Shown: piece by piece, positions 26,134-35,239 of the stretch
Position numbering within the stretch: the first letter of the stretch is position 1
Layout: every line of letters begins with the position of its first letter
Assembly (NCBI RefSeq): GCF_900109575.1
Contig: NZ_FOAF01000015.1
Location: 42,746-106,745 of the forward strand
DNA from: Olivibacter domesticus
GTDB lineage: Bacteria > Bacteroidota > Bacteroidia > Sphingobacteriales > Sphingobacteriaceae
Direction of reading: 5' to 3'
DNA length: 64,000 bases
Notes under the pieces: generated by a model
The model's database searches: none
What the model was told of the DNA's origin: nothing
Seen by the model: the letters and a program-made list of their open reading frames with translations, nothing else
Translations under genes and position numbers: made by a program

Positions 26134-26150
26134 ACTGACAGCTTGTCAGT
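26134..26150. repeat. Perfect 7-bp inverted repeat ACTGACA/TGTCAGT
   Basis: ACTGACA and TGTCAGT are separated by GCT. The arrangement is that of a small dimeric-regulator operator, but no gene starts within 580 bp on the plus strand, so its target is unknown. Confidence 0.35.
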
Positions 26151-26370
26151 GTAGGGGTGCGCATGATTTCTCCACTTCTTTTGTCAAATTAGATCCCTTA
26201 ATTCAGCAAAATTATCAGCTTTGAAATAAATAAAATTTTTTGAAAATATGATTGAATTTTATAATGAATTATCTTGGAAATTTACGAATACCAAGACAAA
26301 AAAAGCTAGAAAAGCATAACGCTCAAATTGTACAAGAATTTTTAACGAAGATTAAGTAGGCATTATAAAA

Positions 26371-26398
26371 AGAAAAAACCCCACCTTGGGAAGTGGGG
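26371..26398 (-). terminator. Minus-strand intrinsic terminator
   Basis: Read on the minus strand, GCCCCAC-TTCCCAAG-GTGGGG (26399-26379) is followed immediately by TTTTTTC. No minus-strand protein gene lies to its right before the divergent receptor gene, so it probably ends a small non-coding transcript. Confidence 0.65.
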
Positions 26399-26475
26399 CT
26401 GAAACCTAAGTTTCAAATCAACCTAAACCTGTCTACACAATAGCATATTCCATGCCAAATATTAACCTAGGATTT
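26371..26475 (-). ncRNA. Candidate small RNA ending at the 26371 terminator
   Basis: The orphan minus-strand terminator is preceded by GAAACTTAGGTTTC, which can fold into a second short hairpin, and by an AT-rich stretch (26461-26500) that could hold a promoter. There is no credible ORF (longest from ATG is six codons). The 5' end is a guess. I do not match it to a named RNA family. Confidence 0.3.
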
Positions 26476-26530
26476 TAATTTTATTTAAATACTTGAAATT
26501 CTGTGGTTAATAAAAAAATATAATAAACAT

Positions 26531-26538
26531 TATATTTG
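26531..26538 (+). promoter_or_regulatory. Candidate -7 box for the outer-membrane receptor gene
   Basis: TATATTTG matches TAnnTTTG exactly and lies 192 bp upstream of the ATG at 26731, implying a long leader. No strong -33 TTG is visible at ideal distance. Confidence 0.35.
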
Positions 26539-26730
26539 CCGAAATCAATTCCTTATCGAATGCAATTTGTAAGGGTTCCCTTTTTGTACAATTCTGTCTA
26601 CAATCTGATACAGTATGCTGTTTTGCTTTGTTGGAGTAACTAATAAGTTACTGCCTTATTCTAAAAAAACACGATCAGTTTGTAACATTTGCAGGGTAAA
26701 AAAGACTAAATCAGAAAGAATTTATATCAG

Positions 26731-29187
26731 ATGTGGAAAAACAAACAAATAATACTATGTCTTCTAATGTTTCCTTTGAGTTTATATGTAGCACGCGCTC
26801 AGCAGGTAGGTGGGGGGAGTATAAAAGGCGTCGTAATAGACTCACTAACGAATAAACCAATTGATTTTGCAACGATAACTCTTTTTAAAAGCGGCACAAC
26901 ACAGTCGGTAAACGGTGCACTGGCTAGCGAAGGAGGGGCTTTTAACTTAACAAAAGTTTCCGCAGGAAATTATAAATTAATTATAAGTGCTATGGGGTAT
27001 CAGGCAAAAACGATAGACCCCCTGGTTACTTCTGAAGAAAAGCCTCTAACAGATTTATCAAATATTCCTTTATCACCTTCTTCTACTCAATTACAGGCGG
27101 TAGAGGTAACAGGTCAAGTTCCAATAGTCGAAAACAAGGTCGACCGCTTAGTATATAACGCGGAACAAGATGTAACGGTTGCTGGAGGTAATGCAGCAGA
27201 TGTTTTACGTAAGGTTCCATTGCTGTCGGTAGACATGGATGGAAATGTAGCATTAAGAGGAGATAAGAATGTGCGCATTTTTATTAATGGCAAGCCATCA
27301 GGCGCCATGACAAATAATGTTGCAGATGCTTTGCGGATGATCCCGGCAGATCAAATTAAGAATGTTGAAGTTATTACTAGCCCATCTGCTAAATATGATG
27401 CTGAAGGGACTTCCGGAATTATAAATATCGTAACCAAGAAAAGGGATGTCGTAGGTGTAAGTGGCTCTATATCCGGCGGTTTTGGAACGCGACAGAATAA
27501 TTTCAACGGAAATGTAAATATGCGAAAAGGAAAGGTTGGTGTAACGGTTAACGCTGGAGCGATGTGGGGATGGCCGGTTACAACCCATATTACCTCTTTT
27601 CGGAATACATTGGATAATCAACCAATTTTTTCACAAAGCAGTGCCAGTACTACCAAAAGAGGCGGCGGTAGAGGTAATATTGCCTTAGATTATGATATCG
27701 ATGATAAAAATCTTATTACATCGTCCTTCAATTTGAATCGGTTTAGCATGGGTATAGATGGGGATATGACATCAATTTATGGTGGAACCAACCAAGTTTT
27801 TAGCAATTCAGATAATCAAATGAAATTTGGTGGTTTTGATTGGAGCGCAGATTACACCCATAAATTCGATAAAAAGGGACAGGAACTAACCATTGCCGGT
27901 CAGTATTCCAGAAATAAGAATAATACAGATTATACCACCATTTATCAACAAACAGGTTTCAGGCCAAGCGAAATGGGTTTTAATGATGGAATCAACAATG
28001 AACTTACTTTTCAGGTAGATTATACACATCCTTTTAAAAAGGCAGTCCTTGAAATAGGCGCTAAAGCAATTCTTCGAGATATCTCTTCTGATATTGTCGT
28101 AGACACGATGCTCCAAGATGGTTCCTACATCAATCATGCGCAACGATCGTACGCCTTTGGTTATGAACAGAACGTAGGTGCGGGATATGCGACTATTAGC
28201 GTGCCGTTTGCTAAAAATTATGAGATGAAGGCGGGCGCACGTTATGAATACACCATGCTCGATGGAGATGCGGTAGGAAGTTTTCCAGCCTTTAATAACG
28301 ACTATCACAATTTCTTGCCAAGCGTAGTGGTATCACGCAAATTAGGCAAAACATCTAATCTCAAAATAAGTTACAATCAACGTATCCAAAGGCCAAGTTT
28401 GTTTTACTTAAATCCATTTAGAAATGAAGCCGACCCGGTGAACCAACGTCAGGGAAATCCAGAGCTGGATCCAGAGCTTTCACACAATATAGAACTAGGC
28501 TATTCAACAATGATTAAAAGTACCATCTTAAATGCCTCGTTGTATTATAGGTTAACGAACGACGTGATTGAGTCCATCTATACTAAAATTGGTGATGCCG
28601 AGCAGCCGGTCATTCTACAAAGTTTTGAGAATATAGGCCAGAATAAATCGTACGGTACAAATTTATTTGTCTCGGTTAATCCAATAAAAATACTAACGTT
28701 AAGAGGAAATGTAAATTTATATACCTATGATATCAATTTACAGAATGTAAGTGGCGATTTAAGTTCTCAAGCGGATAAAGTGTATTTTATGTACGAAGCA
28801 TTTCTAAGCGGCACAGTAAATCTAAAGGGCGGATTCACAGCCGAAACATTTATGATTTTAAATGCGCCAAGAAGAACATTTCAAGGGTATAATCCGTCGT
28901 TTAATATGTGGAGTATAGGTATGAAAAAAGAAATTCTCAATAAACAGGCTACTATTGGATTTAATATGTTAGATCCATTTAATAAAGTGAAAAACTTTAG
29001 ATCAAAAGTCCAAACAGTTGGTGAATTACAGGAATCCAATTTCGCTGTCCCTTTCCGTTCTTTTGGTATCACCTTCAGCTGGAAATTCGGAAAGATGAAT
29101 TACAATGCTAAACCACGTAAAGATCGAGGTATTCAGAATGATGATCAAAAAGCCGGTGAAAGTGGGCAAGGCCAGCCTATACAATAA
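26731..29187 (+). CDS. TonB-dependent outer-membrane beta-barrel receptor
   Basis: An 818-residue outer-membrane protein with a signal peptide ending YVARAQQ. Residues about 28-110 are a carboxypeptidase-regulatory-like fold ([36 protein letters not shown]), residues about 120-220 a TonB plug ([59 protein letters not shown]), and the rest the large barrel of the family often called outer membrane beta-barrel protein 3. The C-terminal [10 protein letters not shown] strand is followed by a charged tail rather than ending in Phe. Unlike SusC it has no SusD partner. Its substrate is unknown; siderophores, peptides or sugars are possible. A strong terminator follows. Confidence 0.9.
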   Translation: MWKNKQIILCLLMFPLSLYVARAQQVGGGSIKGVVIDSLTNKPIDFATITLFKSGTTQSVNGALASEGGAFNLTKVSAGNYKLIISAMGYQAKTIDPLVTSEEKPLTDLSNIPLSPSSTQLQAVEVTGQVPIVENKVDRLVYNAEQDVTVAGGNAADVLRKVPLLSVDMDGNVALRGDKNVRIFINGKPSGAMTNNVADALRMIPADQIKNVEVITSPSAKYDAEGTSGIINIVTKKRDVVGVSGSISGGFGTRQNNFNGNVNMRKGKVGVTVNAGAMWGWPVTTHITSFRNTLDNQPIFSQSSASTTKRGGGRGNIALDYDIDDKNLITSSFNLNRFSMGIDGDMTSIYGGTNQVFSNSDNQMKFGGFDWSADYTHKFDKKGQELTIAGQYSRNKNNTDYTTIYQQTGFRPSEMGFNDGINNELTFQVDYTHPFKKAVLEIGAKAILRDISSDIVVDTMLQDGSYINHAQRSYAFGYEQNVGAGYATISVPFAKNYEMKAGARYEYTMLDGDAVGSFPAFNNDYHNFLPSVVVSRKLGKTSNLKISYNQRIQRPSLFYLNPFRNEADPVNQRQGNPELDPELSHNIELGYSTMIKSTILNASLYYRLTNDVIESIYTKIGDAEQPVILQSFENIGQNKSYGTNLFVSVNPIKILTLRGNVNLYTYDINLQNVSGDLSSQADKVYFMYEAFLSGTVNLKGGFTAETFMILNAPRRTFQGYNPSFNMWSIGMKKEILNKQATIGFNMLDPFNKVKNFRSKVQTVGELQESNFAVPFRSFGITFSWKFGKMNYNAKPRKDRGIQNDDQKAGESGQGQPIQ

Positions 29188-29203
29188 TCAGCATTTTACA
29201 AAT

Positions 29204-29248
29204 AAAGGAAGCCGTTCTCATCATAAATGAGAACGGCTTCCTTTTATC
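29204..29248 (+). terminator. Intrinsic terminator of the receptor gene
   Basis: A perfect 18-bp stem (29204-29221 pairing with 29227-29244, core GGAAGCCGTTCTCAT) with a five-base loop ends in a short T-run, 17 bp after the stop codon. Confidence 0.85.
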
Positions 29249-29481
29249 CGAATAAATTGTAACAAAATAAATTAAAAGCGATCGAATATTAGTATTTTGT
29301 ACGGTTTTAGGAAATTTATTTCGTCAAGCGTACATTTCGTGGACAAGCTATCCTAATTACGGAAGAGATACCGCATTTGGTGAAAGTATAAAAGGTATTC
29401 ATGGTTCTACAAATAATGCCATGTAGGAAGCCTAAAATTTTCGTACATTAAATGCTAACAGAGATATAACAATCAATCTTT

Positions 29482-30819
29482 ATGAATAAATCAACACTAA
29501 TAAAAGGGGCTATGCTTATAGGGCTGTTGGGAAGTACCAGCAACATCTTTGCCCAACAGCAAATTAAATTTAAGGAGTTTAAGCTCGATAATGGGCTAAC
29601 TGTTATTATGCACCAAGATAAAACTACTCCCATAACCGCTGTTTCTGTTTTATATCATGTAGGTTCAAAGAATGAAAATCCAACGAGAACTGGCTTTGCG
29701 CATTTTTTTGAACACTTATTATTTGAAGGAAGCGAAAATATAGGCAGAGGAGAGTATATGAAGAAAATACAGGGTATTGGCGGAACATTAAACGCTTATA
29801 CCTCCAATGATCAAACCTATTATCATGAGGTGGTGCCTTCTAATTATTTGGAAACAGCTTTGTATATGGAAAGTGAGCGTATGCTGCACGCCAAAATTGA
29901 TTCGATAGGGGTAGAAACACAGCGGGAAGTGGTGAAAGAGGAAAAAAGGCAACGTATGGATAATCAACCCTACGGTTCGATCTTAGTGGAAGTCCTAAAA
30001 AGAGCTTATCATAAACATCCTTATCAATGGGCACCGATTGGTTCAATGGAGCATCTAAATGCTGCCTCACTGGCTGAGTTTATGGATTTTTATAAGACTT
30101 TTTACGTTCCAAATAATGCTGTACTTTCCATTGCGGGAGACATCGATTATGACCAGACAGAAAAATGGGTAAAAACCTATTTTGCTGAAATTCCGAAAGG
30201 CAAGAAGGAAATTCCAAGGCCAACGGTTGTCGAACCAAAACGGAATCAGGAGATAAGGGATGTCGTTTACGACAATATTCAATTACCAGCGGTAGTAGAG
30301 GCTTACAATATGCCACGGAAAGATGCGCCCGACAGTTATGCACTGGATATGTTATCAACTTATCTGGCAGGTGGAAAAAGTTCGTTGTTAACGAAAGAAG
30401 TGGTGGATAAACAGCAAAAAGCAGTTCAGGTAATGGCGATGCCTTTAGATCTTGAAGATGGTGGATTGTTCTTGTTTTTAGGTGTCGCGAATATGGGCAT
30501 CACAGCGGATTCATTAGAGCTGGCTATCGATCAACAAATAGAGAAACTTAAAACAAATGGAATAACCGATCAGGAGTTTGCCAAGCTGCGAGCACAAGTT
30601 GAAAATTCGGTAGTGAGTCGTCATGCATCAGTAGCAGGAATTGCAGAGAGTCTTGCCGCGGCAAAAGTGTATTATGGTAACGCAAACGAGATTAACAGAG
30701 AGTTAGAAAAATACAATAAGGTTACGAAGGCCGATATTCAACGGGTTGCTAAACAATATTTGGAGAAAAATGGAAGAGTCGTATTACATTATCTTCCTAA
30801 AAGCGATCAAAAAAAATAG
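29482..30819 (+). CDS. M16-family zinc metallopeptidase, catalytic subunit
   Basis: A 445-residue exported M16B peptidase (pitrilysin/mitochondrial-processing-peptidase type). The signal peptide ends NIFAQQ. The inverted zinc motif HFFEH is at residues 74-78, with the third ligand Glu about 75 residues on in VVKEEKRQ. The second half-domain holds the usual LSTYLAGGKSSLL. It probably works in the periplasm as one half of a clam-shell dimer with the following gene, which lacks the zinc motif. Spacing is 168 bp, containing a repeat of the downstream start region. Likely substrates are short peptides. Confidence 0.93.
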   Translation: MNKSTLIKGAMLIGLLGSTSNIFAQQQIKFKEFKLDNGLTVIMHQDKTTPITAVSVLYHVGSKNENPTRTGFAHFFEHLLFEGSENIGRGEYMKKIQGIGGTLNAYTSNDQTYYHEVVPSNYLETALYMESERMLHAKIDSIGVETQREVVKEEKRQRMDNQPYGSILVEVLKRAYHKHPYQWAPIGSMEHLNAASLAEFMDFYKTFYVPNNAVLSIAGDIDYDQTEKWVKTYFAEIPKGKKEIPRPTVVEPKRNQEIRDVVYDNIQLPAVVEAYNMPRKDAPDSYALDMLSTYLAGGKSSLLTKEVVDKQQKAVQVMAMPLDLEDGGLFLFLGVANMGITADSLELAIDQQIEKLKTNGITDQEFAKLRAQVENSVVSRHASVAGIAESLAAAKVYYGNANEINRELEKYNKVTKADIQRVAKQYLEKNGRVVLHYLPKSDQKK

Positions 30820-30987
30820 ATATAAGGGAGACTAAAATTATACAGTCATCAAAAAGACTCCACCCGAGTATTAAAAAAACAGACAGATGAACCCGACATA
30901 ATTAAAATAATTGTTAAACACACAGGGTAACGATTATTTTAATTATCAAAGGCTCCATCTGACCATTAAAAAACAAAAAACAGACAG

Positions 30988-33036
30988 ATGAAAAGATTTT
31001 GCATATATACATTATTGTTCTTTGTGTCAATTGCTATAAGTTTTGCACAAGTAGATCGTACAAAATATCCAGCTCCCGGCCCAGCCCCTCAAATTAATAT
31101 TGGTGAGGCGGAAACCTTCACATTACCAAACGGGCTAAAAGTTTTTGTTGTAGAAAATCATAAACTACCTCGTGTTACGTTCTCGTTGGTGCTCGATCGT
31201 TCTCCCTTATTGGAAGGAGATAAAGCGGGTCTGACCAGTTTCGTTGGCGAAATGTTAATGGGAGGGACAACAAGCCGTTCAAAAGATCAAATTGATGAAG
31301 AGATCGATGGTATCGGAGGCAACATAAACTTCGGGTCTGCTTCAGCGAGTGCTTCCTCCTTAACAAAATATCAAGATAAATTACTGACGTTATTTTCGGA
31401 TATTTTACTAAATCCCTCTTTTCCTCAAACGGAATTAGATAAACTAAAAAAGCAGGCTATTTCCGGTTTAGCGAGTGCTAAAGATGATCCAAATGCTATT
31501 TCTTCAAAGGTTACAAATGTTGTTTTATATGGCAAGGATCATCCTTATGGAGAGTTTGAAACAGAGAAAACGGTATCAAACGTACAGGTACAAGATATTA
31601 AGCAATATTATGACACGTATTTTAAACCTAATATAGGCTATTTAGCCGTTGTAGGCGATATAACAAAAAAGGACGCTGAACAATTGGTTACTAAATACTT
31701 CGGCGGTTGGAAACAAGGAGAGGTGAAAAAAGTTGACTGGCCCGTTCCTGTGGCACCAGAAAAGACGAAAGTAATACTCGTAGATAGACCCACAAGTGTC
31801 CAGTCGGTCATTAAAGTTGCTTACCCGATTGTTCTTAAGTATAATGATGCGGATGCCATTCCTGTTAAAGTACTCAATAATATTCTAGGGGGCGGTTCTA
31901 CAGGACGACTGTTCCAAAACCTCCGTGAAAATAAGGGATATACTTATGGAGCTTATTCAACGATTTCACCGGATAAAATTGTCGGATCAGTAAGTGCAGA
32001 TGCAAGTGTGCGTACAGAAGTGACGGATAGCGCTGTCTATCAGTTTCTGGCGGAATTGAGGCGCTTAGACGAAAAAAGTATTACAGAAGAAGAATTAACA
32101 TCGTCAAAAGCAATTCTAAGTGGGAGTTTTGGCAGATCTTTAGAGCAGCCATCTACCATCGCGAGTTTCGCGATTAATACAGAATTGCAACAGTTGCCAA
32201 AAGATTATTATAAAAATTACTTAAAAAATCTGGATACAGTAACCGTTGAACAATTGAATGGCATTGCGCCAGCTTATATTAAGCCGAACAACGCTTATAT
32301 TGTTGTTGTCGGAAACACAGGTGCGTTTAAAGATAAAATCAAGCAGTTTGGCGATATAGAATATTATACAAATACAGGCATGCCTGCTGTGACAACAACT
32401 ATTAAAGACGCAAATATCACAGCGGAAGTAGTAATAAAAAAGTATTTAGACGCTATAGGTGGAGAAGGTAAGTTGGCTGCCGTAAAAACATTTAAAAGTG
32501 TTCAAGAAGCAGAGGTTCAAGGAATGAAAATTACTGCTGAATTAGTAGTTGATCAAACAAAGCCCATCGCTGTTCAAACAATGAAAATGGGGCCTCAAAT
32601 AGTATCGAAGTTCATTATTAATAAGGATAAAGCATTGATCACGGCACAAGGCAAAGAACAAGAAGCACCTGCAGACATATTTAAATCGTTAAAGAACGCG
32701 TTAACGGTCTTTCCAGAATTAAATTATAAAAAAGAGGGTGCTCATTTGAATCTTGATGGTATAACGAAAATAAATGATGAGGATGCTTATAAACTCATTG
32801 TTACTACCTCAGAGGGGGATAAGATAACGAACTACTATAGTGTTTCGTCAGGACTAAAATTGAAGTCTGAAAGTGCCACCGAAGGCGAGGCTGAGTTTAA
32901 CGAATATAAAGAATATCAAGGAGTAAAGTTGCCGGCACTTAGTACGGTGAAAAACCCGAACATACCTGTACCGTTGAAAATGATCGCGGTAGAACAAGTG
33001 ATAAATCCTAAATTAAGTCCGGAAGACTTAAAATAG
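30988..33036 (+). CDS. M16-family peptidase-like protein, non-catalytic partner with C-terminal extension
   Basis: A 682-residue exported M16 relative (signal ends SISFAQV). At the place of HxxEH it reads FVGEML, so zinc binding is lost, while the second half keeps the R/Y substrate pair in GGGSTGRLFQNLRENKGYTYGAYST. This is the pattern of the regulatory subunit of heterodimeric M16B proteases, with the catalytic subunit encoded just upstream. Residues about 475-682 form an extra domain (AEVVIKKYLDAIGGEGKLAAVKTFKSVQEAEV..., outer-membrane lipoprotein-sorting-like), absent from the upstream partner. A strong terminator follows the stop. Confidence 0.92.
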   Translation: MKRFCIYTLLFFVSIAISFAQVDRTKYPAPGPAPQINIGEAETFTLPNGLKVFVVENHKLPRVTFSLVLDRSPLLEGDKAGLTSFVGEMLMGGTTSRSKDQIDEEIDGIGGNINFGSASASASSLTKYQDKLLTLFSDILLNPSFPQTELDKLKKQAISGLASAKDDPNAISSKVTNVVLYGKDHPYGEFETEKTVSNVQVQDIKQYYDTYFKPNIGYLAVVGDITKKDAEQLVTKYFGGWKQGEVKKVDWPVPVAPEKTKVILVDRPTSVQSVIKVAYPIVLKYNDADAIPVKVLNNILGGGSTGRLFQNLRENKGYTYGAYSTISPDKIVGSVSADASVRTEVTDSAVYQFLAELRRLDEKSITEEELTSSKAILSGSFGRSLEQPSTIASFAINTELQQLPKDYYKNYLKNLDTVTVEQLNGIAPAYIKPNNAYIVVVGNTGAFKDKIKQFGDIEYYTNTGMPAVTTTIKDANITAEVVIKKYLDAIGGEGKLAAVKTFKSVQEAEVQGMKITAELVVDQTKPIAVQTMKMGPQIVSKFIINKDKALITAQGKEQEAPADIFKSLKNALTVFPELNYKKEGAHLNLDGITKINDEDAYKLIVTTSEGDKITNYYSVSSGLKLKSESATEGEAEFNEYKEYQGVKLPALSTVKNPNIPVPLKMIAVEQVINPKLSPEDLK

Positions 33037-33043
33037 CCGCCGC

Positions 33044-33087
33044 AAAAAAACCGGGTGTCAACGTTATCGTTGATACCCGGTTTTTTT
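33044..33087. terminator. Bidirectional intrinsic terminator
   Basis: An A-run, then a 13-bp GC-rich stem (CCGGGTGTCAACG at 33051-33063 with 33068-33080, loop TTAT, one G-T pair) and a seven-base T-run. It lies between the convergent M16 and GNAT genes and suits both strands. Confidence 0.87.
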
Positions 33088-33121
33088 CAATAGTGTTAAA
33101 AATTGTCCGTTTTATTGGCAA

Positions 33122-33577
33122 TTACCCTTCACCATTTTTGTCGGTAATAAATTCATAATTTATATACTCGGTCTTTTTAAACCCAAACTTTTCAAACAAC
33201 GTTTGTGAATTTACATTATCAACTTTCGTAGCAAGATATACTTTGCATTTATTTGTTTTCTTGCTAAAAAAGACCGCTTCGCTCAATAGCGATTGAGCGA
33301 CACCCTGATGTCGGTATTCATCTGCGATATAGATGTCATTTAGTAGCCACATCTCTTTTATCCCCGCAGGAGTGAAGAAAGGAAATAGGAAGGTAAAGCC
33401 AACAATATTCCCGTCAATTAGAGCAATAAAAATGACGCAGTCTTTTTTTGTTAAACGTTGCTCTAAAAATTTTCGTCCGTTTTCAGGATCGTATTCTAAA
33501 CCAGAAATACTTCTATAATCTGCAAATACACTGGTTAAGGATTCTAAATCTTCTGAATTGGCCTGTCTTATTTTCAT
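33122..33577 (-). CDS. GNAT family N-acetyltransferase
   Basis: A 151-residue acetyltransferase. The opening MKIRQANSEDLESLTSVF and the acetyl-CoA loop EYRHQGVAQSLL (R/QxxGxA) with the following ALLSEAVFFSKKTNKCKVYLATKVDNVNSQTLFEKFGF segment are typical of the GNAT superfamily, and the final FEKFGFKKTEYINYEF strand closes the fold. Substrate is unknown. Its 5' flank carries a 48-bp tandem repeat ending just upstream of the start codon, so its translation or transcription may be affected. It converges with the M16 partner at a bidirectional terminator. Confidence 0.9.
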   Translation of the reverse strand: MKIRQANSEDLESLTSVFADYRSISGLEYDPENGRKFLEQRLTKKDCVIFIALIDGNIVGFTFLFPFFTPAGIKEMWLLNDIYIADEYRHQGVAQSLLSEAVFFSKKTNKCKVYLATKVDNVNSQTLFEKFGFKKTEYINYEFITDKNGEG

Positions 33578-33588
33578 CCCTTAAAATA

Positions 33589-33711
33589 TTATTCGTCAAT
33601 CGTTTACTTTCAGCGGCACTCATGAGCACTTCGTGGTTATTCGTCAATCGTTTACTTTCAGCGGCACTCATGAGCACTTCGTGGTTATTCATCAATCGTT
33701 TATTTTCATCG
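33589..33711 (-). repeat. 48-bp tandem repeat, 2.5 copies, upstream of the GNAT gene
   Basis: Copies begin at 33589, 33637 and 33685; the first two are identical and the third is partial with a few differences. The period is 48 bp, a multiple of three. On the minus strand it is open and encodes a repeated 16-residue unit (NNHEVLMSAAESKRLT). It ends 12 bp from the GNAT start codon. Confidence 0.9.
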
Positions 33712-34077
33712 TAATTTAACGAGTTGAATAAATCGTTGCCATAACCCTATTTCGCAATGTGAAAAACGGGGTTGCATGACCTGCGTCTGTTAATTTTTAT
33801 TCATTTTTTTAGGTTTTATTATAATTAATAAAGTAGCTAACAGGAAATGCCCACTTCTTCTTGTTTCACCTACAAACCTAATATAAAATTTTGCCATTTT
33901 CAGTATAAAGAGCGCATTAAATGAAATTTTAATGTCGTTTTTATATTTATTTCAACCAAATTTAATTTTGTGGCTCGAAGCGCTAATGATAGCGATTATC
34001 ATGACAGGGCATGACAGTTGCTTTATATAGATAATCTATCTTGCGAAGCATTAAACCAACATAGAACCTCATAGCGT
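33712..34077. other. AT-rich regulatory spacer upstream of the rhamnose operon
   Basis: No gene is seen. It holds TAATTTTG (33963-33970), matching the Bacteroidota -7 consensus, and an inverted repeat at 33986-34002 just downstream, both pointing to control of rhaT. Confidence 0.5.
33963..34002 (+). promoter_or_regulatory. Candidate promoter and operator of the rhamnose operon
   Basis: The -7 match TAATTTTG at 33963-33970 is followed after 15 bp by the inverted repeat ATGATA-GCGAT-TATCAT (33986-34002). The repeat would overlap the transcription start, 76 bp before the rhaT ATG at 34078, a position suited to repression. No regulator gene for rhamnose is present in the window. Confidence 0.5.
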
Positions 34078-35154
34078 ATGCAAGCATTATTAGGTGTAAT
34101 TTTTCATTTCATTGGAGGGTTTGCTTCCAGTAGTTTTTACATCCCTTACAAAAAAGTGAATGGATGGGCCTGGGAGAGTTTTTGGATAGTAGGTGGACTA
34201 TTTTCCTGGCTTATTGTCCCCCCGCTGGCGGCCTGGTTAACGATACCTAATTTTGGTGAAATTATAAAGCATACAGCCACTTCAACACTAGGATATGCCT
34301 ATTTGTTTGGAATTCTTTGGGGCATTGGTGGGCTCACCTATGGGCTAGGTGTTCGATATCTTGGGGTATCACTGGGAAGCAGCATCATGCTGGGCTTGAG
34401 TATGGTAATCGGTTCTATGATTCCATCGGTTTATTATGAGTTTTTTCCGGCAGAAGGAAAGGACACTATCAGCATGTTCTTTACCACCACATGGGGGCTT
34501 TATACAATTTTGGGGCTATCTATTTGTGTAGTAGGGATTTATTTATGTGGCCTTGCAGGTGTAAGAAAAGAAAAGGATTTAGGAGGACATAAGGATGCGA
34601 GTGGTAATACCGAATTTAATTTAAGCCTTGGATTAACAGTTGCTATCATATCGGGTGTCCTGAGTGCATGCTTCAACTTTGGCCTAGAAGCAGGTAAGCC
34701 AATGGCAGCCGTTGCAAACGAATTATGGAAAGCTTCACATCCAGATCAAGGCGAGTTTCTGTACCAAAATAATGTCACCTATGTTGTAGTACTTTGGGGC
34801 GGCTTAACAACCAATTTTATTTGGTGTGCTTTACTTAATTTACGTAATAAAACATATAAAAATTACACCGATAAGAAAAGTCCTTTATTAAGGAATTATT
34901 TGTTATGTGCGTTGGCAGGAACCACTTGGTATTTGCAGTTCTTTTTCTATGGAATGGGCGAAAGTAAATTGGGCAATGGAGCGAGTTCGTGGATTTTACA
35001 TATGGCGTTTATTATCTTACTTGCAAATGTATGGGGCGTGATATTAAAAGAATGGAAAGGTGTGAGTAAAAAAACGTATGCAACCATTATGACGGGGATT
35101 GTCGTAATTATCATTTCAGTTTTAATAGTTGGCTTTGCGAAGGAAATAGAATAA
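34078..35154 (+). CDS. rhaT: L-rhamnose/H+ symporter RhaT
   Basis: A 358-residue inner-membrane protein with about ten hydrophobic helices, matching RhaT in length and in sequence landmarks: FHFIGGFASSSFYIPYKKVNGWAWE at the start, GLTYGLGVRYLGVSLGSSIMLGL, and SGVLSACFNFGLEAGKPM. It should import L-rhamnose with protons from the periplasm. It heads a four-gene rhamnose operon (next gene 85 bp on), and the periplasmic enzymes to the right (GH106, GH105, GH28) can supply its substrate. The Bacteroidota-type -7 box and inverted repeat upstream indicate its own regulated promoter. Assignment is secure at the family level and well supported by context. Confidence 0.95.
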   Translation: MQALLGVIFHFIGGFASSSFYIPYKKVNGWAWESFWIVGGLFSWLIVPPLAAWLTIPNFGEIIKHTATSTLGYAYLFGILWGIGGLTYGLGVRYLGVSLGSSIMLGLSMVIGSMIPSVYYEFFPAEGKDTISMFFTTTWGLYTILGLSICVVGIYLCGLAGVRKEKDLGGHKDASGNTEFNLSLGLTVAIISGVLSACFNFGLEAGKPMAAVANELWKASHPDQGEFLYQNNVTYVVVLWGGLTTNFIWCALLNLRNKTYKNYTDKKSPLLRNYLLCALAGTTWYLQFFFYGMGESKLGNGASSWILHMAFIILLANVWGVILKEWKGVSKKTYATIMTGIVVIIISVLIVGFAKEIE

Positions 35155-35239
35155 ATCTTGTTCACCACACGTAAACAAAAAATTAGTTATCGGATGATGT
35201 TTCTGAAGATATAATAAAAGATAAAAATTAATAAAGAAT

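Larger units (their letters stand above)
25386..26730. other. 1.3-kb AT-rich gene-free region
   Basis: No convincing protein gene is seen. The stretch contains an inverted repeat ACTGACA-GCT-TGTCAGT (26134-26150), two overlapping tiny frames of 23 and 31 codons near 26248-26360, a minus-strand terminator at 26372-26398, and a candidate promoter box TATATTTG at 26531-26538 for the receptor gene at 26731. A decayed transposable element or small-RNA locus is possible. Confidence 0.5.

Noticed and set aside
27886..28308. A 140-codon frame antisense to the outer-membrane receptor
   Set aside because: It lies wholly inside a well-supported barrel gene, with no motif, start context or neighbours to support it; typical of frame shadow.
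33589..33711. The 48-bp repeat as a CRISPR array
   Set aside because: Repeats are directly contiguous with no spacers, only 2.5 copies exist, and no cas genes are present.
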